DNA from: an uncultured Eubacteriales bacterium
GTDB taxonomy: Bacteria > Bacillota > Clostridia > Oscillospirales > CAG-382
Reading direction: 5' to 3'
DNA: 64,000 nt
NCBI GenBank assembly: GCA_900551295.1
Contig: URVJ01000006.1
Span: 46,228-110,227, forward strand
Shown here: positions 52,649-62,488 of the stretch, in pieces
How the letters are laid out: every line of letters begins with the position of its first letter
Position numbering within the stretch: position 1 is the stretch's first letter
The notes under the pieces: model-generated
The model's input: the letters and a program-made list of their open reading frames with translations, nothing else
Told to the model about the DNA's origin: nothing
The model's database searches: none
Position numbers and translations under genes: made by a program

Positions 52649-53485
52649 ATGCCGATCTGCGATATGCATATCCACACGCGCCTTTCCTCCGACGCAGACC
52701 AAAGAGAGGACAACTGCGTTTTGACCTACTGCAAAAACGCGCAGAAAGCCGGTATTAAATATCTTGCCTTTACAGAGCACCGCGACATAATAACGGGTGA
52801 CGACGGCAAAATAAACGCCGACCTTTACGAATCCGAAAGACAGTGCAGTAAAGCGAAAAAAGAGTTCGGATCATGCCCGGAGGTGCTTTTCGGCGTCGAG
52901 CTTGCGCACGCGCATACGCACAAAAAAGAAGCGGCGCAAACACTGTCCGCGCACAATTTTGACTTTGTTCTCGGCTCGCTGCACATTCTCTCCGACGATA
53001 CGGATTTTTACCGCATGGATTTTTCGGAATATACCGACGGCGAACTGAGAAACAAGTTCTCGGACTATCTTTCGGAACTGTACGATATTGCCGAAAACTG
53101 CGACTTTGATTCTCTTGCGCACGCGTCGTACCCTTTAAGGTATTTCAGAAGATCGGGACGCCGAAACGCGATAGAGCTTTCGGATTATTATAAAGATTAC
53201 GACAGGATCTTCGGCGCGCTTATAGAACGCGGCAAGGCGCTTGAAATCAACTGCAAGTCGTTTTTAGAGAGCGGATACAACGCTCCCGTGCCGGAATATG
53301 AGCTTATCGACAGATATATATATCTCGGCGGAAAGCTGTTTACTCTCGGCTCGGACACACATGACTGCAACGATGTCGGAATAGGCATAGGCGAGGCTCA
53401 GAAGTATCTGAAAAGCAAAAATATCGACAGACTCTGCGCTTTTCGAGACAGAAAAATGTTTTTTATACCAAACGATACGGAGTGA
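52649..53485 (+). CDS. PHP-domain phosphatase, histidinol-phosphatase-like
   Basis: 278 residues. Metal ligands appear in order: DMHIHTRLS (about 5-13), FTEHRD, VELAHAHTH, LGSLHIL, LAHASYP and TLGSDTHD near 234. The pattern fits HisJ/PHP phosphoesterases. No other histidine-pathway gene lies near, so the substrate may be a different sugar phosphate or nucleotide. Its stop overlaps an alternative start of the HAD gene. Confidence 0.85.
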   Translation: MPICDMHIHTRLSSDADQREDNCVLTYCKNAQKAGIKYLAFTEHRDIITGDDGKINADLYESERQCSKAKKEFGSCPEVLFGVELAHAHTHKKEAAQTLSAHNFDFVLGSLHILSDDTDFYRMDFSEYTDGELRNKFSDYLSELYDIAENCDFDSLAHASYPLRYFRRSGRRNAIELSDYYKDYDRIFGALIERGKALEINCKSFLESGYNAPVPEYELIDRYIYLGGKLFTLGSDTHDCNDVGIGIGEAQKYLKSKNIDRLCAFRDRKMFFIPNDTE

Positions 53486-53496
53486 AACAAAAATCA

Positions 53497-54255
53497 ATGA
53501 TAAAACTTGCGGTATTCGACATAGACGGCACGGTTCTCTCTCACGGAGAACACAAAATCGAAAATGAACTTGCCGAAAAACTTCACGCGCTGAAAAGTAA
53601 AGGTATACAGCTTGCCTTTGCGTCGGGACGCGCATACAAAAGCCAGCTTGCAATACTCGGAGATCTTGCAGACGGCACGTATCTTATCTGCACCGAAGGA
53701 GCTGCAATGTTCTTTGGCGGAAAGAATTTGTATACACGTATACTTTCGTCCTCGGACGTACTCAAAATAACGCGCGCGGACGAATACAAAAACTGCGTTA
53801 TATCGGTGTCTGTTCCGGACTGCTGTTATGTGCTTTCGGGAGACGCGGAACGTGTGACCGAATACAAAAGCGGAGTTCATTTGGACGAGATAAAAACCGC
53901 GTCCTCGCTTTACGACATACAGGCGCCTGTGCTTAAAGTATCGGTATATTCTCCGGACTTTACGCCGAAACCTCTGCTTTATGCGCCGAAATCGGTGCGC
54001 GTATGCTACAACGCAAACGGTTGGTGCGAATATGTGAGCGCGATAGCGTCAAAAGGACTTGCGGTGTCGGATCTTCAGATGCGTCTGTATCTTTCAAAGT
54101 ACGACACGGCTTGTTTCGGCGACGGCGCAAACGACGAGGATATGATGAAAAAAGCAAAGCTTGCCGTAAGCGTAAACGACGCCGCAAAGTCGCTTGAGGG
54201 CGTGTGCAATGTCCACACCGACAATCTGCCGCAGTTTCTGGAAGAAAATCTATGA
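53497..54255 (+). CDS. HAD-superfamily (Cof-like) hydrolase
   Basis: 252 residues. Nucleophile motif FDIDGTVLS (about 7-15), motif II ASGRAYKS, and motif III/IV FGDGANDEDMMKKAKLAVSV near 206-225 with the metal aspartates; the C2-type cap between 85 and 185 is typical of Cof/YbiV sugar or nucleotide phosphatases. A GTG at 53482 is an alternative start, but the family begins MIKLxxFDIDG. The stop overlaps the ATG of the next gene (ATGA). Confidence 0.88.
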   Translation: MIKLAVFDIDGTVLSHGEHKIENELAEKLHALKSKGIQLAFASGRAYKSQLAILGDLADGTYLICTEGAAMFFGGKNLYTRILSSSDVLKITRADEYKNCVISVSVPDCCYVLSGDAERVTEYKSGVHLDEIKTASSLYDIQAPVLKVSVYSPDFTPKPLLYAPKSVRVCYNANGWCEYVSAIASKGLAVSDLQMRLYLSKYDTACFGDGANDEDMMKKAKLAVSVNDAAKSLEGVCNVHTDNLPQFLEENL

Positions 54256-54854
54256 AAAAAGCAGTCATCTATGTACACGGCAAGGGCGGAAACGCAGAAG
54301 AATCGGAATTTTACGGGAATCTGTGCAATGGATACGATGTTTTCGGGCTTGATTACGGTTCGGACACGCCTTGGGACGCGAAAACAGAATTTCCGCCGCT
54401 GTTTGAAGAAATCTGCAAAGATTATAACGACGTCACTCTCATTGCAAACAGCATAGGCGCGTTTTTTTCAATGAACGCTCTTGCAGATGAAAAGAAAATA
54501 TCAAAAGCGCTGTTTATTTCGCCGATAGTCAACATGGAAAAGCTGATCTGCAACATGATGACGTGGGCAAACGTCACGGAAGAACAACTTAAAGGCAAAG
54601 GCGAGATACCGACAGACTTCGGCGAAACGCTCTCATGGAAATATCTCTGCTATGTAAGACAAAATCCGCTTTTGTGGAATATTCCGACAAAAATTCTCTA
54701 CGCCGAAAAGGATAACCTTACAAGCCTTGACACCGTGACGGAATTTGCAAGATCGCATAACGCGCCGCTTACCGTCATGAAAGACGGAGAACACTGGTTT
54801 CATACGAAAAAACAGCTTGAATTTCTCGCGGATTGGATAAAAAGCAGCATTTAA
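54252..54854 (+). CDS. Small alpha/beta hydrolase
   Basis: 200 residues with the alpha/beta hydrolase fold: oxyanion region VIYVHGKGGNAEES (about 5-18), nucleophile elbow IANSIGAFFSMNA with Ser near 71, acidic residue in YAEKDNLTS and catalytic His in GEHWFHT near 179. The elbow is A-N-S-I-G where G-x-S-x-G is usual. Substrate unknown; probably a serine esterase or acyl hydrolase. Last gene of the operon, ended by the terminator at 54877. Confidence 0.8.
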   Translation: MKKAVIYVHGKGGNAEESEFYGNLCNGYDVFGLDYGSDTPWDAKTEFPPLFEEICKDYNDVTLIANSIGAFFSMNALADEKKISKALFISPIVNMEKLICNMMTWANVTEEQLKGKGEIPTDFGETLSWKYLCYVRQNPLLWNIPTKILYAEKDNLTSLDTVTEFARSHNAPLTVMKDGEHWFHTKKQLEFLADWIKSSI

Positions 54855-54876
54855 AATACGTATATAAAAAACAAAC

Positions 54877-54909
54877 CCGACGCAAAGCCTTTTTACAGGT
54901 GCGCCGGGA
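54877..54909. terminator. Bidirectional terminator between convergent genes
   Basis: CCCG-A-CGCA pairs with TGCG-C-CGGG around a loop containing TTTTT; A/T tracts lie on both sides (ATATTTTTAT after it on the plus strand). It serves the hydrolase gene and glyS. Confidence 0.75.
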
Positions 54910-54945
54910 TATTTTTATGCGTTTATAAAAGCTTTTTTGTCAAAA

Positions 54946-56343
54946 TCAGAATACGAGTTTTTCCTCGATGTAGCTCTTGACGTCCTCAAGCTTAATTCTT
55001 ACCTGCTGCATGGAGTCGCGCTCTCTTACTGTTACGCAGCCGTCGGTTTCTGTGTCGAAATCGTAGGTAATGCAGAACGGAGTTCCGATCTCGTCCTCTC
55101 TGCGGTAACGCTTGCCGATAGAGCCTGCGTCGTCAAAATCAACCATAAACGACTTGGAAAGCTCGTTGTAAAGTTCGGTTGCCTTTGCGGAAAGCTTCTT
55201 TGAAAGAGGAAGTACGGCAGCCTTCATAGGCGCAAGTGCCGGGTGCAGACGGAGTACGGTTCTGACATCTCCGCCTTCAAGCTCTTCCTCGTCGTATGCG
55301 TCGCAGAGGAAGCTGAGGAAGCATCTTTCTACGCCGAGAGACGGCTCGACAACATACGGAACGTATCTCTCGTTGGTTTCGGGATCGAAATACGAAAGAT
55401 CCTTGTTCGAGGTCTTGATGTGCTGATTGAGGTCGTAGTCGGTTCTGTCGGCAATTCCCCAAAGCTCGCCCCAGCCGAACGGGAACAGGAATTCAAAGTC
55501 TGTGGTTGCCTTGGAATAGAACGAAAGCTCTTCAGGTTCATGGTCGCGCAGTCTGAGGTTTTCTTCTTTCATGCCGAGGCTGAGAAGGAAGTTCTTGCAG
55601 TATTCTCTCCAATAGCTGAACCATTCGAGGTCTGTGTCGGGCTTACAGAAGAATTCAAGCTCCATCTGCTCAAATTCTCTTACACGGAAGATAAAGTTGC
55701 CGGGAGTTATCTCGTTTCTGAACGACTTGCCTATCTGAGCGATACCGAACGGAACTTTCTTTCTCGTGGTTCTCTGAACATTGGCAAAGTTTACGAAAAT
55801 ACCCTGCGCGGTTTCGGGACGGAGATAAACGGTGTTCTTTGCGTCCTCGGTTACGCCCTGGAAAGTCTTGAACATAAGGTTGAACTGGCGTATGTCTGTA
55901 AAGTTGTGCTTGCCGCAGGTGGGACAGGGAATATTGTGGTCGTCGATAAACTTCTTCATATCCTCCTGGCTCATTGCGTCGGCGCTTGTTTCAAGCTTGT
56001 AATTATTCTCGGCGCACCAGTCCTCTATGATCTTGTCGGCGCGGAATCTCTCATGGCACTCGCGGCAGTCCATAAGAGGATCGGAAAATCCGCCGAGATG
56101 TCCCGACGCTACCCATGTCTGAGGATTCATAAGTATTGCGGCGTCAAGTCCGACGTTGTAAGGGTTCTCCTGAACGAACTTTCTCCACCATGCTTTTTTG
56201 ACGTTGTTCTTCATCTCGACGCCGAGAGGACCGTAGTCCCATGTGTTGGCAAGACCGCCGTAGATTTCGCTGCCTGCGAATACGAAGCCTCTGTTTTTAC
56301 AGAACGCTACGATTTTTTCCATTGACTTTTCTGTGTTTTTCAC
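54946..56343 (-). CDS. glyS: Glycine-tRNA ligase (dimeric type)
   Basis: Class II synthetase of the alpha2 type, unlike the alpha2beta2 enzyme of many bacteria. Motifs seen: [20 protein letters not shown] (N-terminal), [33 protein letters not shown] (motif 2), and a class II motif 3 in [21 protein letters not shown] zinc-like pair is present. GTG at 56343 is nine bases after AAAGGA, while ATG at 56352 touches that site, so the GTG is preferred; the product is 465 residues. 56353-56424 holds no other feature. Confidence 0.94.
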   Translation of the reverse strand: MKNTEKSMEKIVAFCKNRGFVFAGSEIYGGLANTWDYGPLGVEMKNNVKKAWWRKFVQENPYNVGLDAAILMNPQTWVASGHLGGFSDPLMDCRECHERFRADKIIEDWCAENNYKLETSADAMSQEDMKKFIDDHNIPCPTCGKHNFTDIRQFNLMFKTFQGVTEDAKNTVYLRPETAQGIFVNFANVQRTTRKKVPFGIAQIGKSFRNEITPGNFIFRVREFEQMELEFFCKPDTDLEWFSYWREYCKNFLLSLGMKEENLRLRDHEPEELSFYSKATTDFEFLFPFGWGELWGIADRTDYDLNQHIKTSNKDLSYFDPETNERYVPYVVEPSLGVERCFLSFLCDAYDEEELEGGDVRTVLRLHPALAPMKAAVLPLSKKLSAKATELYNELSKSFMVDFDDAGSIGKRYRREDEIGTPFCITYDFDTETDGCVTVRERDSMQQVRIKLEDVKSYIEEKLVF

Positions 56344-56424
56344 TTTCGTCATTCCTTTACTGTTTGTATATTAAATTTAATTTTTTGCTTTTTGTATCGA
56401 ACCGCACTTTTTTGCGCGCAGCCG

Positions 56425-56618
56425 GTAAAGGTGCTTTGCCTGCTTTCTTACAAATCTTTTGCTTGGGGCAACATATCGCACTGTTTATCCGCGAAGCTAG
56501 TAAAAGTTCTTTGCCTGCTTTCTTACAAGACTTTTTGCTTGAGGCAACATATTGCACTGTTCAGCCGCGAAGCTAGTAAAAGTTCTTTGCCTACTTTCTT
56601 ACAAGAAAGTAGGGGGAT
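56425..56618. repeat. Tandem 75-base repeat, about 2.5 copies
   Basis: Units start at 56425, 56500 and 56576 with GTAAA(A/G)GTTCTTTGCC-like sequence, then TTTCTTACAA, a CTTG(A/G)GGCAACATAT block and GCGAAGCTA. Copies 1 and 2 are nearly identical; the third is cut by the end of lysA, where CTACTTTC/GAAAGTAG forms a hairpin. It lies between lysA and glyS (both minus), so it is in the glyS leader or the lysA trailer. Confidence 0.85.
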
Positions 56619-57925
56619 CAAAGGTCGTTGCGAGTCAGATCTTCAAGAGTTTCGCGCTTTATGCCGAGCCTTGCGCCGTCCTTTGAAACAATAACAAGCG
56701 CAGGCTTTTCAAGACGGTTGTAGTTTGATGACATTGAGTAGTTGTACGCGCCGGTAACGCAGACGGCAAGAATGTCGCCGTAGGAGCAGTGCTGAATTGT
56801 TACTCCCGGCTGGATTATGTCGCCGCTTTCGCAGCAACGTCCGGCAATGTCGGCTTTGAAATCCATATCTTTGTCCGCCTTGTTTGCTATAAGACAATAA
56901 TACGGCGCTTCGTAAAGCGCGTATCTAGGATTGTCAGCCATGCCGCCGTCAATAGAGATATAACTCTTGTAACCCGGAATGGTTTTGATGTTTCCGACGG
57001 TGTAAAGCGTAATTCCGGCAGCCGCAACAAGCGAACGTCCCGGCTCAAAGAGCATTTCAGGTTCGCAAAGTCCGTATTTCCGACAATTTTTCTTTACATT
57101 TTCGCCGATATGGCAAAGCATATAGTCAACGTCGAGATTTTTCTGCTCCGGCACGTATCTTACGCCGAATCCTCCGCCGAGGTTGAGTACGGACGCCTCA
57201 AATCCCGTTTCTTTCTTGACGTCGGATATGAATTTAAACATAATGTCCGCAGCGTCGAGAAAAGGTTTCGGATCAAAACTCTGCGAGCCTACGTGGCAGT
57301 GATAGCCCAAAAGCTCTATGTGAGTTTTTTCAAGCGCCGCCTTTACAAATTCAAGCGCCTGCCCCGTTTCAACCGATTCGCCGAACTTTGAATCGACGTT
57401 TCCCGTCGCAATTTTTACATGAGTGTGCGGATCTATTCCGGGAGTTATTCTTAAAAGTACCTTTATTTTGCCTTTGCCGAGCCTCTGCGCGGTCTCCTGT
57501 ATTATTTCAAGCTCTTTTACGTTGTCCGCAACAAAACAGCCGACTCCGTTCTTTATCGCATATTCAACGTCAAAGGGAGTTTTGTTGTTGCCGTGGAAAT
57601 ATATCTTTTCCGCAGGAAATCCGGCGCTTAACGCTGTGAATATCTCACCCGACGAAACGGTGTCGGCGCACAGTCCCTCGCTGTCGGCTATTCTGTACGC
57701 GCCCTTAAAGGACAAAGCTTTGCTTGCGTAAAGAATTTTTGCGCTTTTAAAATATTTCTTCGCGCCGTCGGTGTATTTGCGGCACATTTCACGCACCTTT
57801 TGCTCATCGAGTACATACAGCGGAGTTCCGTATTCCTTTGCGAGTTCTACCGTGTCGTATCCGCCTATCGTAAAATGTCCGTCTTTGTTAATGGAATAAT
57901 TGTCATGCAGAAGTACAGTTTTCAT
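56618..57925 (-). CDS. lysA: Diaminopimelate decarboxylase
   Basis: PLP enzyme of the alanine-racemase fold making lysine from meso-diaminopimelate. The 435 residues show the PLP lysine in ILYASKALS (about 65-73), HCHVGSQ, LNLGGGFGVRY, the phosphate/carboxylate site EPGRSLVAAAG and the active cysteine in GRCCESGD. Somewhat longer than E. coli LysA (420). Preceded by AGGGA. It follows engB by 53 bases on the minus strand. Confidence 0.95.
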   Translation of the reverse strand: MKTVLLHDNYSINKDGHFTIGGYDTVELAKEYGTPLYVLDEQKVREMCRKYTDGAKKYFKSAKILYASKALSFKGAYRIADSEGLCADTVSSGEIFTALSAGFPAEKIYFHGNNKTPFDVEYAIKNGVGCFVADNVKELEIIQETAQRLGKGKIKVLLRITPGIDPHTHVKIATGNVDSKFGESVETGQALEFVKAALEKTHIELLGYHCHVGSQSFDPKPFLDAADIMFKFISDVKKETGFEASVLNLGGGFGVRYVPEQKNLDVDYMLCHIGENVKKNCRKYGLCEPEMLFEPGRSLVAAAGITLYTVGNIKTIPGYKSYISIDGGMADNPRYALYEAPYYCLIANKADKDMDFKADIAGRCCESGDIIQPGVTIQHCSYGDILAVCVTGAYNYSMSSNYNRLEKPALVIVSKDGARLGIKRETLEDLTRNDL

Positions 57926-57978
57926 TGTTTTCTTTTTCCCTTGGTATTTCCGGATATGCTGTTATTATATTCTCTGTT

Positions 57979-58611
57979 TTACTGATTTTCCTCAAACGGT
58001 TCGGTCTGTTCCTCACCGCCGACAAATTCGCTTATTATGCGCCAGACTTCGTCCGCGCCTTCGCCGGTCTGCGACGAAAATGCAATTACCTCCGCGTCGT
58101 CGGGAATAAGTCTGTGGTTTCTCACCTTTTCAAGGCACGCCGCCTTATTGGTCTTGTTGAGCTTGTCCGCCTTTGTCGCAACGACGGCAAACGGAAGTCC
58201 GCAGGACATTAAGTATTCCACCATAGCCTCGTCGTCCTTGGTAAGTCCGACTTTCAGATCCACAAGCTGTAAGTACAGCCGTTTTCCCGGTGTGGAAAAA
58301 TACTTGTCAATAAGCCCTTTCCACTTTTCACGCTCCGAAAATGAACGCCTTGCATATCCGTATCCCGGAAGATCCACAAGATACAGCGAAGAATCGACGT
58401 CGTAGCAGTTGACGGTTATTGTCTTTCCCGGCTCGGAGCTTACGCGCGCAAGCTTTTTGCGTCCGAGAAGCTTATTTATAAGCGACGATTTGCCCACGTT
58501 CGAGCGTCCGCACATTGCTATCTGCGGAATTTCGTCTCGCATTATGCCCGGAAGCTGGGACGGAAGCCCCGCGGTGAGTATAAGATTTGCATTGTTGAGA
58601 TTGAGTTTCAT
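57979..58611 (-). CDS. engB: Ribosome-biogenesis GTP-binding protein EngB/YsxC
   Basis: Essential GTPase of 50S subunit assembly. The 210 residues carry the P-loop GRSNVGKSSL (about 34-43), switch region PGKTITVN, DLPGYGYA (G3), TKADK (G4) and an acidic C-terminal tail. Eleven bases after lon, the classical lon-ysxC order of Firmicutes. Ribosome site GAGAGGA. Confidence 0.96.
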   Translation of the reverse strand: MKLNLNNANLILTAGLPSQLPGIMRDEIPQIAMCGRSNVGKSSLINKLLGRKKLARVSSEPGKTITVNCYDVDSSLYLVDLPGYGYARRSFSEREKWKGLIDKYFSTPGKRLYLQLVDLKVGLTKDDEAMVEYLMSCGLPFAVVATKADKLNKTNKAACLEKVRNHRLIPDDAEVIAFSSQTGEGADEVWRIISEFVGGEEQTEPFEENQ

Positions 58612-58622
58612 ATACGTTCCTC

Positions 58623-61055
58623 TCAGACTGCGGAAATTCCGGCAGATACGGCTGCTGAGCCGTCCGCACCGTTTTCGGGGATATTGTATCCGTCAAAATC
58701 GTCGCCGCTTTTATTTTCCGGCGTCCTGTCGAGAATGACGTCAAGCACCTCCGACACTTTCTTTACCGGAACAAAGGTTATTCTTTCCTTTACAAGCGGA
58801 TCGACTTCTTCAAGGTCGCTTATGTTGTCATAAGGAATTATAACCGTATTCATGCCGTATTTATATGCCGCCATGGTCTTTTCGCGAAGTCCGCCTATCG
58901 GAAGAACTCTGCCGGTAAGCGTTATCTCGCCCGTCATTGCAACGTCGCGCCTTGCGGGTATTGCACAAAGCTCGGATACCATTGCGCTTATCATTGTAAC
59001 GCCTGCGGATGGACCGTCTTTAGGCACTGCGCCTTCGGGAACGTGTACGTGAACGTCGAGTTTTTTATAAAATTCCGGCTCTTTTACACCGAGTTCCGCC
59101 GCGTGTTTTCTTATATAGCTGTACGCCGCGTGAGCCGATTCTTTCATTACGTCGCCGAGTTTGCCGGTAAGCTCGAATTTGCCCGTACCCGGCATTGAAA
59201 CCGCCTCTACCTGGAGCATTTCTCCTCCGACGGACGTCCATGCAAGTCCGTTTACCACGCCGACGGTATTCTCGTCAAGCATTGCGTCGGGTTTGCATTT
59301 TCTCGCGCCCAAAAGCGCATTTACCGCGGCTGCGTCAATTTTAAAGCTTTTTTTCTCGCCCTCCGCTATCTTTACGGCAATCTTTCGTATAAGCGACGCG
59401 GTCTGTCTTTCAAGATTACGCACGCCGGCTTCCTTTGTATAGTAATCTATAAGCTCGAAAACGGCGGAATCCTCAAGTTTTACGTTGCGCTTTGAAAGTC
59501 CGTGGCGCTTTAACTGTTTGGGCAGCAGATGGTCGCGGAGTATCACCGCCTTTTCGTTTCTTGTATAGGACGGAAGTTCTATTACTTCCATTCTGTCGTA
59601 AAGTGCGTCGGGGATTGTCTGCGCATCGTTTGCGGTAGCTATGAAGATGCAGTCCGAAACGTCAAGAGGTATTTCGAGAAAATGATCTCTGAAAGTCTTA
59701 TTCTGATCCGAATCCAGCACTTCAAGCAGCGCCGACGCAGGATCTCCGTGGGAATCTCTTGTAAGCTTATCTATTTCGTCAAGCAGCACGACGGGATTCA
59801 TAGTGCCTGCGCGCGTTACGGCTTCGGCGATACGTCCCGGCATTGCGCCTATGTACGTTTTTCTGTGACCGCGTATATCAGCCTCGTCTCTTATACCGCC
59901 AAGAGATATACGCACGAATTTTCTGTTTACTGCTCTTGCGATAGACTTTGCAATTGACGATTTGCCCACGCCGGGAGGTCCGACAAGGCAGATTATCTGT
60001 CCCGAAAGTTCGGGGTTGAGCTGTTTTACGGCTATATACTCAATTATTCTCTGCTTTACCTTTTCCATGCCGTTATGATCTTCGTCCAGCACTTTTTTTG
60101 CCTTTTCAACGTTATAGCAATCCTTTGTCTTTGTGCCGACGGGAAGTTCGAGCACGGTATCGAGATAATTGCGTATAACGGTGCTTTCCGACGAGCCAAA
60201 CGCCATTTTTGTAAGCTTTACAGCCTCTTTATTAAGCTTTTCCTTAGTTTCGTCATCGAACTTTGAGTCTGCGATCTTTGCGAAATATCCGTCCTCGTCC
60301 TCGGCTTCTTCGTCAAGACCGAGTTCGTTTTTGACTATTTTAAGCTGTTCGCGCAGAAAATATTCTCTCTGATTATCTTCAAGCTGAGCCTTAACCTTAT
60401 CGCGAAGCTCTTTCTGCATGGACATGACGTCCTTTTCTCTTTCGAGAATCGAAATAAGTTTTTCAAGCCGTCTGCACGGATCGAATTCTTCAAGAACCGC
60501 CTGTTTATCCTCATAGCGGTACAGCACGTTTGCCGCGATAAAATCCGCAAGCACGCCGGGATCGTTAATTGCCTGCACGCTTACGACGACTTCCGTCGAG
60601 ATCTTAGGCATATGCTTTATATATTCCTGAAATTCATCGCGCGCCTCTTTGACGAGCGCCTCGACCTTTACGCTTGAAAGGTCGGATATGGATATTTTCT
60701 GTGTAAGCACGTTTATTACGGTATATTCGTCGTCCGAAACGATACTCATAATATCCGCTCTGTCGAAAGCCTCGACAAGTATTCTGTAATTACCGTCGGG
60801 GAGTTTCAGCGACTGTTTGACTTTAGCTACGACGCCGGTTTTATACATTTCGGGTTTAACGGACTGCTGTTCCGCGTTTTTAACCGCCGAAAGGAACACC
60901 TTTCCGCCGTACAGCGACGACGCAGCTTTCATTGCCGCGACAGAGCGCTTACTGCTTATTTCAAAGCTTGTCGGGATACCGGGAAACAGCACAAGGCATC
61001 TTAAAGGTATTGCCGGAAGCATAAGGTTTTCTACTTTTTCTATATAATTTGACAT
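58623..61055 (-). CDS. lon: ATP-dependent protease Lon
   Basis: Cytoplasmic AAA+ protease for misfolded and regulatory proteins. The 810 residues comprise a LonN substrate-binding domain (about 8-205), a coiled region, the AAA+ module (Walker A GPPGVGKSS near 357-365, Walker B VVLLDEIDK) and the protease domain with the Ser-Lys dyad (PKDGPSAGVTM; Lys about 43 residues later). The ATG at 61055 has GGAG ten bases before it; an ATG at 61088 has no site. Heat-shock operators (CIRCE or CtsR) were not seen in the leader. Confidence 0.96.
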   Translation of the reverse strand: MSNYIEKVENLMLPAIPLRCLVLFPGIPTSFEISSKRSVAAMKAASSLYGGKVFLSAVKNAEQQSVKPEMYKTGVVAKVKQSLKLPDGNYRILVEAFDRADIMSIVSDDEYTVINVLTQKISISDLSSVKVEALVKEARDEFQEYIKHMPKISTEVVVSVQAINDPGVLADFIAANVLYRYEDKQAVLEEFDPCRRLEKLISILEREKDVMSMQKELRDKVKAQLEDNQREYFLREQLKIVKNELGLDEEAEDEDGYFAKIADSKFDDETKEKLNKEAVKLTKMAFGSSESTVIRNYLDTVLELPVGTKTKDCYNVEKAKKVLDEDHNGMEKVKQRIIEYIAVKQLNPELSGQIICLVGPPGVGKSSIAKSIARAVNRKFVRISLGGIRDEADIRGHRKTYIGAMPGRIAEAVTRAGTMNPVVLLDEIDKLTRDSHGDPASALLEVLDSDQNKTFRDHFLEIPLDVSDCIFIATANDAQTIPDALYDRMEVIELPSYTRNEKAVILRDHLLPKQLKRHGLSKRNVKLEDSAVFELIDYYTKEAGVRNLERQTASLIRKIAVKIAEGEKKSFKIDAAAVNALLGARKCKPDAMLDENTVGVVNGLAWTSVGGEMLQVEAVSMPGTGKFELTGKLGDVMKESAHAAYSYIRKHAAELGVKEPEFYKKLDVHVHVPEGAVPKDGPSAGVTMISAMVSELCAIPARRDVAMTGEITLTGRVLPIGGLREKTMAAYKYGMNTVIIPYDNISDLEEVDPLVKERITFVPVKKVSEVLDVILDRTPENKSGDDFDGYNIPENGADGSAAVSAGISAV

Positions 61056-61184
61056 TTTCTTTTTCTCCGATTTTGCACCATGCGGCACTTCAGCCGCGAA
61101 AAAACAATATTATTTTTAATTATATCACGGTATTGCACGGTTCGGGGAAAAACAAAAGAAAATTTTAATATTATTTACATATAA

Positions 61185-61620
61185 CATTTTTTGAGGCGAG
61201 AGCGGTGCATATTTTGGGCGGAAACATATCTATCGGCAAGAACCTTGGTTTAAATTCTACTTTTATGTATAGAAAAACTCTGTGCAAAGTATAAGCCAAT
61301 GCACAGAGTATATTTTGTATTAATTTAGAGCAAACTTGCACTTTTCCGCCAACTAAACATAAATGTGACATTCAGCCGTAGTCATCTCGCGACAGCGAGC
61401 CGGTTGGAAAGGCAAGTCCTGTTGACTGCTTGAGTATATGAAAAGTAACATTTTTACCAAAATGGTTTTACTTCGTACAAAACCCCATATCCGCGCGCTT
61501 GTCGCGCGGCGTTTGTTTACGCTCTTTAGAGTGCAACCTTTTCGCCGTCGAAAAGTTGGAGAATAGAGTTGCACATAGCAGTGAATTATCTTTTTTTTGC
61601 AAAAATAAGCAACAGCCGGC
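61185..61620 (+). repeat. Interspersed repeat block, copy 5
   Basis: Fills the gap between lon and cdsA. A short reversed part (ATCGGCAAGAACCTTGGTTT, 61232-61251) is followed by a forward arm like that at 23790-24275: ACTCTGTGC/GCACAGAGT, CTCGC-GACA-GCGAG, GGCAAGTCCTGTTGACT, CTCTTTAGAG, CTTTTCG/CGAAAAG and the end GAATAGAGTTGCACATAGCA. It contains no ORF worth calling. Confidence 0.75.
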
Positions 61621-61630
61621 CAAACCCAAC

Positions 61631-62470
61631 TCACCCAAACAAAACGTATAAAAAACGCGAGTCCTCGGTAAGCATAAGCAACAACGGAGCAACCGCCATT
61701 ACGCTGTCAAACCTGTCAAGCACACCGCCGTGACCGGGGAATATAACCCCGTAGTCCTTTACTCCGTAGCTGCGCTTTATCGCCGACGCAAGAAGATCCC
61801 CTAACTGCGATACAACAGACAGTAAAAGTCCCACAACCGCAAGTCCGAGATAGTTCGGAATAAATCCGGTGATTTTTGAAAGAATAATTCCGTATATTTC
61901 AAAAGCTATAACGCAGAATATCATTCCGCCGACAGAACCTTCAACCGTCTTTTTCGGACTTACTTTCGGTATAAGCTTGTGCTTTCCGAAAAACACTCCT
62001 GTAAAGTACGCAAATGTGTCAGTTATCCATGCCGCGATAAATACAAGCACAAATACGTATTTCCCGACGTTTTCTCCGTTGTCGAGCGTTATATATCTCA
62101 GCTTTAACAGTGCCGAAAAGCAGGTAAATACATATACCGTCGTTGTAAATACAACGCAGACCGACTGTGTTTTAACGCGTTCGCCCGTAAATACCGAGAC
62201 AAACAGCATAAAGAACAGAAACAGCACCGTAAGCGTTGTTATAACTCCGTATCTGAAAAAGTACATGAGCAGCGGAGCCGCGACGGACACCGCAAGAGCC
62301 GGAACCGACAGCACAAGGTTTTTCCGTTCGCCGACGCACCCGAGCATTTCCCACACTCCGATAAGCGACAGCAGCGTTGCAAACGCCGCATATACCCACG
62401 TTCCGGAAAGCGCAAATACAAATATCATTGCGGCGGCCAGTACGGCGCCCGTTATTATTCTCTGTTTCAT
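61631..62470 (-). CDS. cdsA: Phosphatidate cytidylyltransferase
   Basis: Makes CDP-diacylglycerol for phospholipid synthesis. The 279 residues have about eight membrane segments and the C-terminal family signature SQLGDLLASAIKR followed by KDYGVIFPGHGGVLDRFDS, which holds the metal-binding aspartates. It follows frr by 18 bases; the undecaprenyl-diphosphate synthase gene that usually lies between them is absent. Confidence 0.95.
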   Translation of the reverse strand: MKQRIITGAVLAAAMIFVFALSGTWVYAAFATLLSLIGVWEMLGCVGERKNLVLSVPALAVSVAAPLLMYFFRYGVITTLTVLFLFFMLFVSVFTGERVKTQSVCVVFTTTVYVFTCFSALLKLRYITLDNGENVGKYVFVLVFIAAWITDTFAYFTGVFFGKHKLIPKVSPKKTVEGSVGGMIFCVIAFEIYGIILSKITGFIPNYLGLAVVGLLLSVVSQLGDLLASAIKRSYGVKDYGVIFPGHGGVLDRFDSVMAVAPLLLMLTEDSRFLYVLFG

Positions 62471-62488
62471 AAAGTCATTTCCGACAGA

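Noticed and set aside
55243..56325. Open frame of 360 codons on the plus strand
   Set aside because: It is fully antisense to glyS, whose protein has all synthetase motifs; codon bias of the true gene leaves the other strand open.
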